From positions 248,001-312,000 of the forward strand of contig JANQKF010000013.1 in the NCBI GenBank assembly GCA_028281285.1: a stretch of DNA of 64,000 nucleotides. The letters are read 5' to 3'. Below the pieces are notes generated by a model. The model saw nothing but the letters and a program-made list of their open reading frames with translations, was not told the origin of the DNA and searched no databases. The position numbers and the translations under genes are program-made. Each line of letters begins with the position of its first letter. Position 1 is the first letter of the stretch. Below are positions 44,664 to 52,969 of the stretch, piece after piece. This stretch comes from Cyclobacteriaceae bacterium (GTDB lineage: Bacteria > Bacteroidota > Bacteroidia > Cytophagales > Cyclobacteriaceae).

Positions 44664-46060
44664 AAGAATCGCGGATGAAAATTAACCAGAAAGAGTTCCT
44701 TGGTTGCTCGTGTTACAGCGGTATATAGCCAGCGCACATATTCCTGATCAACCATATCTTCATTCAAATAACCCTGATCCACAAAAACTGCATCCCATTG
44801 CCCGCCTTGAGATTTGTGGCAAGTCAGTGCATAGGCAAATTTCACCTGAAGCGCGTTTAGATAAGGATCTTTTTTTATGGACTTTTTCCGTTCAGTTTTG
44901 GTGGCGACATCCGCATAATCTTCGGCTACTTGATCATAGAGTGACTTATAGGATTCACTGTCCATTGAAGCTTCAGGAGAATAAAGAGTGTCTAATATGA
45001 CCTTTGCCTCAAAAGGTTCTTGATCAGGATAATCAAGAAGTCTTAGATGAAGGGTTGCGAAACGCAAGTCATAGTAATCCTCAAAACGTACAATTTTCAA
45101 CACCTCCACAAAATCACCATTGGCAAGAAAGCCTGCAGGTGCATTTTCGGGTAAAAAGAAATAATTGTTCCTCACAATCATGAGAATATCGCCTGCCTCG
45201 AGTTCATCCTCTCTATATTGGAGCGCCCTGCGGATATATTGATTGTACTGCACAGCATTCTTGTTGGATCGACAGACGATAACTGTGTTTTCAGTCCCAT
45301 ATTTATCATATGCATAACGCAGACCATCCTCCAAACGCTCTCCGGTCATTTTGAATACATCCGAAAAGGCTGACGTACGAAATTTGGGCTTGAATTCCTT
45401 TCGAGGCAGTTCGTTTCGAAGATTCGTAGCATTAAACAGAATTCCTGACTCTTCTTCCTGTCGCATCACTTCGGTGAGTTCAATCGACTGAGCATCCAAT
45501 TTAAAACCGGACTTAAGGTAATCGACATCCAGTGCAGGGCTTTCAATACTCCCCACAGGGGGAAGCTGGGCAACGTCACCTATCAGAAGGAGCCGATTAT
45601 TCTCTTTGGAAAAAACAAAGTCAATCAAATCCGTGAGCAGCCCTTTGGCGCCAAAATCGGATTGATCCGATAACATGGATGCCTCATCAACTATAAAGAC
45701 GGTATTTTTATGATAGTTACTCTGCCGCTTAAATTGGAGTCCACCTCCGGGTTCGGCCACTTGATGAAATATTTTCTTATGAATAGTAAATGCTGTCCGC
45801 TTCGCATATCCGGACATGACCTTAGCTGCCCTACCTGTAGGGGCCATCAAAACGGATTTGAAATTGAAAAAAGGAAGCATTTTTACCACCGCACTAACCA
45901 CGGTGGTTTTTCCGGTTCCAGCATAGCCTCTGATAAGAAGAGTTGGGTTTTCGCTCGTCTCACCTAGTAAAAACTCATCAAATAGGCCGAATAATTCCTG
46001 CTGGCCTTTTGTTGGTTCAAAAGGAAATTTTGATATAAGTATCTCCGATGGCTTGGCCAA
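44660..46060 (-). CDS. RecD-like ATP-dependent DNA helicase
   Basis: The 466-residue protein is a SF1 helicase of the RecD/UvrD-C type: Walker A GYAGTGKTT (45-53), VDEASMLSD, LIGDVAQLPPVG and the C-terminal VKFAYALTCHKSQGGQW and YTAVTRATKELFLV. It is shorter than RecD2 and is frequent in Bacteroidota. The TTG start at 46060 follows the thioesterase stop codon directly, in a TAATTG arrangement, so they form an operon. Confidence 0.88.
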   Translation of the reverse strand: MAKPSEILISKFPFEPTKGQQELFGLFDEFLLGETSENPTLLIRGYAGTGKTTVVSAVVKMLPFFNFKSVLMAPTGRAAKVMSGYAKRTAFTIHKKIFHQVAEPGGGLQFKRQSNYHKNTVFIVDEASMLSDQSDFGAKGLLTDLIDFVFSKENNRLLLIGDVAQLPPVGSIESPALDVDYLKSGFKLDAQSIELTEVMRQEEESGILFNATNLRNELPRKEFKPKFRTSAFSDVFKMTGERLEDGLRYAYDKYGTENTVIVCRSNKNAVQYNQYIRRALQYREDELEAGDILMIVRNNYFFLPENAPAGFLANGDFVEVLKIVRFEDYYDLRFATLHLRLLDYPDQEPFEAKVILDTLYSPEASMDSESYKSLYDQVAEDYADVATKTERKKSIKKDPYLNALQVKFAYALTCHKSQGGQWDAVFVDQGYLNEDMVDQEYVRWLYTAVTRATKELFLVNFHPRFF

Positions 46061-46513
46061 TTATTCTTTGTTTTTGAAATCTTCGGGAAATATAGTCGCC
46101 ATTGTTGTGGTAGCCTTGGCTATCAGGACTCGGTTCTCTCCGGTAACTGACCAAACTTCTGCTTCACAGAAATTGAGCTTTCTCCCTTGCTTGATTACCC
46201 AGCCAATCGCATGAAGTTTATCCCCTTTCCCAGGATTGAAATAAGATACTTTGATTTCTCCAGTGACAACATGGTGATCGGCAGGCACCAGCGTATATGC
46301 CGCAAATCCAGCCACAATATCTGCAAGCGTAGCTGTAACTCCTCCGTGTACCAACCCCGTCTGTTGTTGATGTTCTGTTCTCAGGTCCAACCACCCTTCC
46401 GTTCTTCCTTCCTCTATGGCAGTCAATTCAAATCCTACCAGTTTCATGAAATGTTGACGCTCCAAAAACTTCTCTACCCTGGATTTGAAATCGGCATTAA
46501 AAACCTTTATCAT
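46061..46513 (-). CDS. PaaI-type hotdog thioesterase
   Basis: A 150-residue protein with the hotdog pattern QTGLVHGGVTATLADIVAGFAAYT and GEIKVSYFNPG. Such enzymes hydrolyse acyl-CoA thioesters. The ATG at 46513 is directly next to an inverted repeat (46514-46547) shared with the divergent NUDIX gene. It precedes the helicase gene with no gap. Confidence 0.87.
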   Translation of the reverse strand: MIKVFNADFKSRVEKFLERQHFMKLVGFELTAIEEGRTEGWLDLRTEHQQQTGLVHGGVTATLADIVAGFAAYTLVPADHHVVTGEIKVSYFNPGKGDKLHAIGWVIKQGRKLNFCEAEVWSVTGENRVLIAKATTTMATIFPEDFKNKE

Positions 46514-46547
46514 GTTTCAATTTTGCGTAAATATATTCAATTGAAAC
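46514..46547. promoter_or_regulatory. Inverted repeat between divergent thioesterase and NUDIX genes
   Basis: GTTTCAATT (46514-46522) and AATTGAAAC (46539-46547) are perfect 9 bp arms with a 16 bp AT-rich spacer. They sit between the two start codons, so a regulator site or a shared promoter element is possible. Confidence 0.35.
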
Positions 46548-46559
46548 CTGCCACCTAGT

Positions 46560-47051
46560 ATGGGCGATCTCCAAAGTCAATTATCTGATAAATATGGTGG
46601 ACAACTCAGAATCAGAGTTTGTGGGATCTGGATAGAAGGTGATGAGATATTGTTGGTACATCACAAAGGGTTGGGTCCAAATAACTCACTTTGGATTCCC
46701 CCGGGGGGTGGAATTGAATTTGGCGAATCGATTCCCAAAGCCCTCAAACGGGAGTTCAAGGAAGAAACCGGAGTGGATATCGAAGTGGAGGAATTCCTTT
46801 TTGTATGCGAGTTTTTCAAATCTCCATACCATGCCATCGAACTTTTCTTCAAAGTAAAAGGTGACCGCAGCCAACTGGTTATAGGTACAGACCCCGAACT
46901 AGAAAAAGATAATCAAATCATAACACAGGTCAGTTTTAGGACTATAAATCAAATTCAACAGGAGGCAACAGATAATTTGCACCAATCACTCCATAATATT
47001 AATAATCTGACCGACTTATTTATACAAAAAGGGTATTTCAAAATTGGATAG
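46560..47051 (+). CDS. NUDIX hydrolase
   Basis: A 163-residue protein with an intact Nudix box from G50 to V72 (G-x5-E56-x7-R64E65-x-x-E68E69-x-G71), set in PPGGGIEFGESIPKALKREF. Nudix enzymes hydrolyse nucleoside diphosphates linked to another group; the substrate is open. It is divergent from the thioesterase with a shared inverted repeat. The start ATG at 46560 follows the repeat by 12 bp. Confidence 0.9.
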   Translation: MGDLQSQLSDKYGGQLRIRVCGIWIEGDEILLVHHKGLGPNNSLWIPPGGGIEFGESIPKALKREFKEETGVDIEVEEFLFVCEFFKSPYHAIELFFKVKGDRSQLVIGTDPELEKDNQIITQVSFRTINQIQQEATDNLHQSLHNINNLTDLFIQKGYFKIG

Positions 47052-47054
47052 AAT

Positions 47055-47085
47055 TCCATAAAATAGCGCTTCGTTTTATTATGGA
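47055..47085 (+). terminator. Weak AT-rich hairpin after the NUDIX gene
   Basis: TCCATAA (47055-47061) pairs with TTATGGA (47079-47085), with further A:T pairs inside. There is no T tract directly after it, so this is only a possible terminator. Confidence 0.25.
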
Positions 47086-47130
47086 TTACCTAATAAAATA
47101 GTTATAATTGCAAAAAGTCAACCTTACAAA

Positions 47131-47718
47131 ATGAGCCTATCTAAAATCTTAACTATAGTATTCTTTCTTGGCGCTATTGGCGTTGGATATGCTTTATTCG
47201 ATAGTATCAATGGTACCATCGAGGAAGCCAAAGAAATTGAAAGAGTCGAAAACACCGTAAAAGCGAAGCTGGAGATGATCCGCGATGCGCAGGTGGCTTA
47301 TCAAGGAAATTATGGAGACTACGCTGATACTTGGGAAAAGTTAATTCACTTTGTTGATACAGGCAAAATCTGGCTTATTCAGAGAACGGAGAAAATAACC
47401 ATGTTGGCTTATGGGGCTGAAAGATCGGAGTTTTTCTATGACACGTTGGGATTTAAAACAGTGAGAGATTCACTTTTCAAACCTTCTCAATTTCCGAATT
47501 TCGACCCATGGAAACTTCCTGAATTGCCTCATGCAGAGGGCAAATACTTCTCATTGTACGCTAAGGACTCTGTAAGATCTGGTGTAAATGTAGACTATAT
47601 CGAAGTAGTTGACACCTTCCCATTTGATCGTACCAGAACTGACGATGCAGAAATTGAGAATAGAAGACCGCTAAGGTTCGGATCAAAAACTGAGATTACC
47701 ACTGCCGGTAACTGGTAA
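47131..47718 (+). CDS. Conserved membrane-anchored protein upstream of DUF3822
   Basis: A 195-residue protein with an N-terminal helix (ILTIVFFLGAIGVGYALF), a coiled stretch (about 28-45) and a region with MIRDAQVAYQGNYGDYADTWEKLIHFVDTGKIWLIQ. It recalls pilin-like or secretion-anchored proteins in having an N-terminal helix followed by a globular domain, but no prepilin cleavage site is visible. The family has no assigned function. It is 14 bp before the DUF3822 gene. Confidence 0.75.
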   Translation: MSLSKILTIVFFLGAIGVGYALFDSINGTIEEAKEIERVENTVKAKLEMIRDAQVAYQGNYGDYADTWEKLIHFVDTGKIWLIQRTEKITMLAYGAERSEFFYDTLGFKTVRDSLFKPSQFPNFDPWKLPELPHAEGKYFSLYAKDSVRSGVNVDYIEVVDTFPFDRTRTDDAEIENRRPLRFGSKTEITTAGNW

Positions 47719-47732
47719 AATAGCCTTTCCGA

Positions 47733-48596
47733 GTGAATACGGCTAATACGGTTACACGGGTAAAAATATTCAAAGACGACAGACTAGACATTGATCACAT
47801 TGATCATTATAGTCTGTCTTTTTTCATTTCATCATCTTCAATCCAAGTCAGCGTTTTTGATGAAAAGAGGAAGCGACTGCTGCTCTACGAGAAGTATACC
47901 TTAAATGGTCAGAATGCATTAGAGGCATTGCAAGAAATTCATGATGATCATACCTTGATTTCGGCTGGCTTCTGGCAAACCGTTAGAGTCAATATCGATT
48001 CCCATCAGTTTTCAGTAGTGCCTTCCGAACTATTTAGCTTTGAGCATCAATTCGATTATGTGAAGTTAAATAGTCATACGGACCCTAACACAGAGAGCTA
48101 CAGGAGTGTGACCTTTGATCCGTTCAATATTGCTTTTGTTTTCGCGATTGAGAAAGTATTGATTAAATGGTTCAGTGATAAATATTTTAACCTGGAGGTA
48201 AGGCATTCGCACATCGGAATGAATTTCATCAAGTTCTGCCAGAGTCAATTATCCAGGAAAGAGGATCATCGGGTTTTCATTCATTTAGGTGACCAGGAAA
48301 TGGTTTTAGCCGGAACCAGTGAGGGAAAACTGTCGATTTATAATCAGTTCTTAATCAACACCTCAGAGCACTTAATAAAATTTATTCTGCTGAGCATCCG
48401 GCAGTTCTCCCAAGTTGGACAAAATGCCAACATAAGTCTTTGGGGAAGCGAGAGCCAGATCCAAAAATTCCGACCTACCTTGAATAAATATTTTAAAAAC
48501 CTGACTCTTGGCAATAGACCAAGGCTAAAGTTAGGTCCGGCATTTAGCGAGCTTGAAACCTATGAGATTATTGATGTGTTATCTGTCCATGTATAA
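47733..48596 (+). CDS. DUF3822 family protein
   Basis: The 287-residue protein (GTG start at 47733, 14 bp after the previous stop) resembles the DUF3822 family, which shows an actin/ASKHA-like layout. The visible pattern includes SLSFFISSSSIQVSVFDEKR near the start and FIHLGDQEMVLAGTSEGKL in the middle. Its role is unknown. It stands directly before coaD; the rsmD gene often found between them in Bacteroidota is absent here. Confidence 0.75.
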   Translation: MNTANTVTRVKIFKDDRLDIDHIDHYSLSFFISSSSIQVSVFDEKRKRLLLYEKYTLNGQNALEALQEIHDDHTLISAGFWQTVRVNIDSHQFSVVPSELFSFEHQFDYVKLNSHTDPNTESYRSVTFDPFNIAFVFAIEKVLIKWFSDKYFNLEVRHSHIGMNFIKFCQSQLSRKEDHRVFIHLGDQEMVLAGTSEGKLSIYNQFLINTSEHLIKFILLSIRQFSQVGQNANISLWGSESQIQKFRPTLNKYFKNLTLGNRPRLKLGPAFSELETYEIIDVLSVHV

Positions 48597-48624
48597 AAGT
48601 CTTAACTTAGCCAATCAATAGACC

Positions 48625-49077
48625 ATGGAACGCATTGCTCTTTTCCCCGGCTCATTTGACCCATTTACCAAGGGTCACGAGGACATTGTACTTAGAGGGT
48701 TAAAGCTATTTGATAAGATTATTATCTCCTTAGGGCATAACAGCAACAAGTCACGTTATTTTCCTTTGGAAAAAATGGTCGCGAATATCGAAGAAGCGTT
48801 TGCTGGAGTAGATAAGGTATCTGTGATTACCTATAGTGAGTTAACCGCAGAATTGGCGAAAAAGCATCATGCGAATTACCTGCTTAGAGGACTTCGAAAT
48901 ACCACGGACTTTGAATATGAAAACAGCATATCCCAAGTAAACAGGCACCTGAACGATCAACTCGAAACTGTTTTCTTAATTACCTCTCCTGAATATGCTT
49001 CCGTGAGTTCTTCGATTATCAGGGAAGTGCACAAATATGGTGGTGACGTAAGCGACTTTATTCCTTACAAACTCTGA
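48625..49077 (+). CDS. coaD: Phosphopantetheine adenylyltransferase
   Basis: A 150-residue nucleotidyltransferase that makes dephospho-CoA in coenzyme A synthesis. Motifs: ALFPGSFDPFTKGHEDIV with the TxGH loop, LLRGLRNTTDFEYE, and the C-terminal YASVSSSIIREV. The length is typical. It overlaps the end of the convergent NUDIX gene by 13 bp. Confidence 0.95.
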   Translation: MERIALFPGSFDPFTKGHEDIVLRGLKLFDKIIISLGHNSNKSRYFPLEKMVANIEEAFAGVDKVSVITYSELTAELAKKHHANYLLRGLRNTTDFEYENSISQVNRHLNDQLETVFLITSPEYASVSSSIIREVHKYGGDVSDFIPYKL

Positions 49078-49748
49078 AACTGCTTTAGTTTTTTGTACTT
49101 ATTATGAACATGTTGGATTGATCGATACGAGGTATAAAGAGCTATATCTACCTCTTTCTTGTTCATCCATTTCACATCTTCAATGCCTTCTGACAACTGA
49201 GGTTTCATTTTTTTGTCGTCCAGACAATTCATCAAATACCAGGAAGTCTTTTTCAGAATATCTCTACCACCCTGTACATAGGTGTGCCATGTAGTACAGA
49301 TTTTTTCGACTATTTCGACTTCGATATTGCATTCTTCTTCAACTTCACGCTTAGCACCCACCGAAGACGTCTCTCCTTTTTCAATCTTACCTTTTGGTAG
49401 ATCCCATTTATCGAATCGGTAAATCATCAATATCTTCTCGTCCCTGGCAACTACCCCTCCGGCAGCTCTTATTATTTTGAATTTGCTCTTTATGAGTTCG
49501 ACTGCAGCATCGTAATCATCCGTTACCAAAGTAATCGACTCTAAAGACTTTGGTTTTTTGTGATGAAGGATAAATAATATTGTCTTGATAATACCATGCG
49601 TAGCATTCAGAATTAAGACATCCCCCTTGAACTTTTTCTCATTGATCAAAACGTCATCGGTATTCAAAACCAACGAGTAAATACTCTGATCCTTAATATC
49701 TTCAGGCTTTTTTATTCGGAGCGGCTTGTCCTTGATGTAAATCCGCAT
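49065..49748 (-). CDS. NUDIX domain protein with N-terminal extension
   Basis: The 227-residue protein has an N-terminal domain of about 95 residues with no assigned family, followed by a Nudix domain. The box is LPKGKIEKGETSSVGAKREV with G120-x5-E126-x7-R134E135 and E138E139; the final glycine is replaced by Asn141 as in some relatives. The N-terminal part may fix partner or substrate. It is convergent with coaD and divergent from pyrE. Confidence 0.83.
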   Translation of the reverse strand: MRIYIKDKPLRIKKPEDIKDQSIYSLVLNTDDVLINEKKFKGDVLILNATHGIIKTILFILHHKKPKSLESITLVTDDYDAAVELIKSKFKIIRAAGGVVARDEKILMIYRFDKWDLPKGKIEKGETSSVGAKREVEEECNIEVEIVEKICTTWHTYVQGGRDILKKTSWYLMNCLDDKKMKPQLSEGIEDVKWMNKKEVDIALYTSYRSIQHVHNKYKKLKQFQSL

Positions 49749-49836
49749 GGGATTGATTAGGAATTTTATTCAATATGAAGAAAAAAATTAGTCGTACCCA
49801 AAAAATCAAACCACAATTTTTCGAAAAAAAATCTCT

Positions 49837-49844
49837 TAAATTCG
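49837..49844 (+). promoter_or_regulatory. -7 promoter box candidate for pyrE
   Basis: TAAATTCG, a variant of TAnnTTTG, ends 4 bp before the ATG. If this box is used, transcription would begin at or next to the start codon, giving a leaderless or almost leaderless mRNA. Confidence 0.35.
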
Positions 49845-49848
49845 CGGC

Positions 49849-50499
49849 ATGGAAATAGTCCAAAAAGAAAAGGTTACCGCACTAAAAATTGCATCCGATT
49901 TATTGACAATTGGTGCCATCAAACTAAGCAAGGAGAATCCCTTTACATGGAGTTCGGGTTGGAAGTCTCCAATCTACTGTGATAATCGCCTTTCCCTCTC
50001 CTATCCAGAGATCAGGAACTATATAAAAACTGCACTTTCTCAGGCAATCAAGGAAAAATACCCTCAAGCTGAGGCCATTGCGGGTGTTGCGACAGCGGGA
50101 ATCCCACAGGGGGCTTTGGTTGCCGAAGAACTTGGATTACCCTTCCTATATGTGCGCTCAAAAGCAAAAGGTCATGGAATGACCAATTTAATCGAGGGTA
50201 AGGTGACTCCCGAACAAAAAGTAGTTGTGATTGAGGATTTAGTTTCAACAGGAGGTAGTTCGTTGAAAGCTTCAGCCGACTTAAGAGCAGCAGAATTTAA
50301 TGTACTAGGCATGATGGCAATATTTACCTATGGATTTCCGATAGCTGATAAGAACTTCCAAGAAGCCGGGATTGAATTGACCTGCCTGAGTGACTATTCT
50401 ACAATGCTTGAAAAGGCATTGGAGATGAATTATATCAATGCTGATGATATTGAATCTTTAAAAGAATGGCGTCAAGATCCGGCCAACTGGCAGGGTTAG
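49849..50499 (+). CDS. pyrE: Orotate phosphoribosyltransferase
   Basis: The 216-residue enzyme converts orotate and PRPP to OMP in pyrimidine synthesis. The PRPP motif is VVVIEDLVSTGGSSLKA, and KAKGHGMTNLIEG forms the flexible loop; FTWSSGWKSPIYCDNR is the N-terminal signature. It is divergent from the NUDIX gene by 100 bp and overlaps the end of the TIGR02757 gene by 4 bp. Confidence 0.95.
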   Translation: MEIVQKEKVTALKIASDLLTIGAIKLSKENPFTWSSGWKSPIYCDNRLSLSYPEIRNYIKTALSQAIKEKYPQAEAIAGVATAGIPQGALVAEELGLPFLYVRSKAKGHGMTNLIEGKVTPEQKVVVIEDLVSTGGSSLKASADLRAAEFNVLGMMAIFTYGFPIADKNFQEAGIELTCLSDYSTMLEKALEMNYINADDIESLKEWRQDPANWQG

Positions 50500-51269
50500 A
50501 ATTTCTCTTCTACACCTAGCCCAAATAAAGCAAAATCATACTTGACCGGATCTTCCGGATCAAGTTTTCTAAGGTTCTCTGTAAGCTCGAGCGCTGTAAG
50601 CCAATCTGTCTGTTTCCTGGAAATCAAGCCTAGTTTTCGTGCCACCCGGTCAACGTGTAAATCACATGGACAGATCAACTGACTAGGCCTAATCCTGTCC
50701 CATATTCCGAAATCAACTCCTCGATCATCGTTTCTGACCATCCACCTCAAAAACATGTTTAGTCGCTTACAGGCGGACTTTCGAGCTGGGGTAGCAACAT
50801 GTTTTCGTGTTCGAGCCGGAAAATCCGGTAGATCAAAGAAGTATTCGTGAAAATGAATCAGACTTTCTTCTACACTAAAATCCCTCTTATTATTTGGAAC
50901 AAATATGTGCTCGAGAGAATCGTATTGACCATAAATTTGACTCAAGACTTCTATGAAGTAGAGCGTGTCGGTCGCGTTAAACGTGCGATGCTTAAAACTC
51001 AAGAGTCTCTTCAGGTCCGTTTCTTTATGATTGATTATAAAGTCATAAGGAGCGTTATCCATTAAGTGGAATAGCTCCGTGCACTTATTAATGATGGTTA
51101 TTCGTTGGCCCCATGCCAAAGTGGCCGCCAGAAAACCGGTGATTTCTATATCCTGTTTTTTGGAATAACGATGTGGAATTGAGACAGGGTCATTTTCAAT
51201 AAACCCTGGAGTGTTGTACTCATCTACCTTTTGATCAAGGAATTCTTGTAAGTTATCAAATGAGTTCAA
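50496..51269 (-). CDS. TIGR02757 family protein
   Basis: A 257-residue protein with the pattern of this Bacteroidota-rich family: PVSIPHRYSKKQDIEITGFLAATLAWGQR at the start, KRLNMFLRWMVRNDDRGVDFGIW in the middle and ELTENLRKLDPEDPVKYDFALFGLGV at the end. It resembles DNA glycosylase-like folds with helix-hairpin-helix but without proven activity. It follows the LysM gene downstream with 2 bp gap. Confidence 0.9.
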   Translation of the reverse strand: MNSFDNLQEFLDQKVDEYNTPGFIENDPVSIPHRYSKKQDIEITGFLAATLAWGQRITIINKCTELFHLMDNAPYDFIINHKETDLKRLLSFKHRTFNATDTLYFIEVLSQIYGQYDSLEHIFVPNNKRDFSVEESLIHFHEYFFDLPDFPARTRKHVATPARKSACKRLNMFLRWMVRNDDRGVDFGIWDRIRPSQLICPCDLHVDRVARKLGLISRKQTDWLTALELTENLRKLDPEDPVKYDFALFGLGVEEKF

Positions 51270-51271
51270 AA

Positions 51272-52141
51272 TTACTGGAAATAGCTCAAATCCACTCTGA
51301 ATCGTTGATCAAGAGCCTTTAGTTGATCATAAGCCCTTTTATTGATTTTGATAACAATCCCCTCGTTTTCAGTGGTATCAGGAAGCTTGCCTATGACTCT
51401 AACATATACCGTAAGATCATTCATTACGTTTCTAACCTTAATAACCGTGCCTTTGGGAGCGGTTCGGTGTAGGGCCAGGAATTTGGTGGACTCTTCTGTT
51501 TCTTCAATAAGTTCAGCAACAACATTTTCTTCCCTTCTCTCTCGGAACGGCTCACCATTCAGTTCATCCGTGGGATCCGGACTTTCCACCTCAGGAGTCA
51601 ACACTGTTACTTTTACCGTAGAGTCATTCACCACATCGACTTCTCTTGGAATGGTCAAATCATCCACTACAACACTATCATCTTTCACTTCATTGGTAGG
51701 AGTAATTGAATCTAAAGTTTGGTTTCCCTCACCTTTCTTTATCACAAGAACCTGTCCTACAGACAGACTGTTCGTATCCATGTTGTTAAGGGCTTTTAAC
51801 TCGTCAATCTTCACCCCATACTTTGACGCAATGGCAAACAGGGTCTCTCCTGATTCCACAGTATGTGTCACATTCGAACCATCAATTAATGCTTTGCCAT
51901 AAGGTATCTTTAAAGTTTGACCAACTTGAAGACCATTGGCTACACTTGGGTTTTGATCGGATATCGCTTTGACCGTGGTCCCATATCTTCTGGCCAGGGA
52001 AAACAAGGTCTGCTTAGAAGCAACTTTGTGGATTACAAATACTTTGTCTCCTTCCTTTTCGACACGAAGAGAATCAGTCTGGGCTTCAACTACAAAACTA
52101 AAACCTGTCGATATCAAAAAAAGAAACCAGAACTTCCTCAT
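51272..52141 (-). CDS. LysM and RlpA-like domain protein
   Basis: A 289-residue exported protein: signal peptide to VVEA, two LysM domains (about 31-76 and 88-134, KVASKQTLFSLARRYGTTVKAI and HTVESGETLFAIASKYGVKI), a linker rich in V, T and D, and a C-terminal domain (about 215-289) with ALHRTAPKGTVIKVRNVMND, which resembles the RlpA double-psi barrel. LysM binds peptidoglycan; RlpA-type domains may cleave or bind denuded glycan. It lies between the DUF4905 and TIGR02757 genes with gaps of 0 and 2 bp. Confidence 0.87.
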   Translation of the reverse strand: MRKFWFLFLISTGFSFVVEAQTDSLRVEKEGDKVFVIHKVASKQTLFSLARRYGTTVKAISDQNPSVANGLQVGQTLKIPYGKALIDGSNVTHTVESGETLFAIASKYGVKIDELKALNNMDTNSLSVGQVLVIKKGEGNQTLDSITPTNEVKDDSVVVDDLTIPREVDVVNDSTVKVTVLTPEVESPDPTDELNGEPFRERREENVVAELIEETEESTKFLALHRTAPKGTVIKVRNVMNDLTVYVRVIGKLPDTTENEGIVIKINKRAYDQLKALDQRFRVDLSYFQ

Positions 52142-52939
52142 CTATTCACTAATTATTAATCCTACTAATTCATTACGGTTCTTAACAAATATAAGTGCTT
52201 CCCCCACTATAAAAAAGGTGTCTGATGCCACACCACTCAATGCTTCAGATAGTAATTCCTGATGAAGAATTTCCCCATCTTGATTTACAACTAACATTCT
52301 ATTGAATGTTCCACTCTCATGCTTTCCAAAAAAGGAGATTATCACCTTGTTGCCAACTTCGGCATAATCACAGGCTCCTGAGATCGAGATTCCCGTTTTT
52401 AACAGAACAAAGTGTTGTATCTGCTCAAAATGCTTTGTCCCTTCTGTATAATGAAACGAGCTCACGCCCTTATGAGATATATCACCTCTTTTCAAATTAT
52501 CTGGTTCTCGAATTTCGCCAGAGGTAGGGTCGATAGAAATATGTTCACCAGTTGGCCTAATGGCATAGATCTCATTGTCGATGACCACAGGATTCTTCAC
52601 CTCCTCAGACACCCATTCCACGGTTGTGTTGATCATGTCAAATCCAAATACGATTTTCCTCTCTATGTCCTCGTCCACTACCACTTGAAAGATTATCCGT
52701 TGATCCAAGAAACCAAGAATGTTGACCCACCAATCATCTTCGAATTGAATATCCTTCCAGATAAATGATTTTGTCCGGAGGTCAAACAATGAGAAATACA
52801 CCTGCCTTTTCTCCTGATCGCGATTCGTAATTGCGAGGAACTGATTGGAAGAATTAATCTGCCAAACCGGAGCATCAAAGGGTTCAGAAAAAAGAAGAGG
52901 TAATTTCCCGGGCACAACGAAACTTCGTATTTTGAACAA
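52142..52939 (-). CDS. DUF4905 domain-containing protein
   Basis: The 265-residue protein starts at TTG 52939 and contains FDAPVWQI, KRQVYFSLFDL and DDWWVNILGF, the layout of DUF4905. It resembles a beta-propeller with WD40-like strands of unknown function. It is first of three closely packed reverse genes (DUF4905, LysM, TIGR02757). The NfeD gene starts 15 bp away in the other direction, so promoters must lie inside the coding regions or overlap. Confidence 0.75.
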   Translation of the reverse strand: MFKIRSFVVPGKLPLLFSEPFDAPVWQINSSNQFLAITNRDQEKRQVYFSLFDLRTKSFIWKDIQFEDDWWVNILGFLDQRIIFQVVVDEDIERKIVFGFDMINTTVEWVSEEVKNPVVIDNEIYAIRPTGEHISIDPTSGEIREPDNLKRGDISHKGVSSFHYTEGTKHFEQIQHFVLLKTGISISGACDYAEVGNKVIISFFGKHESGTFNRMLVVNQDGEILHQELLSEALSGVASDTFFIVGEALIFVKNRNELVGLIISE

Positions 52940-52969
52940 AAATAGGGGTTTGAGGTGGTAAACAAAGCT

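Noticed and set aside
51342-51902. 186-codon forward ORF inside the LysM gene
   Set aside because: Low-complexity Ser/Thr-rich shadow of the valine/threonine/aspartate linker of the LysM protein.
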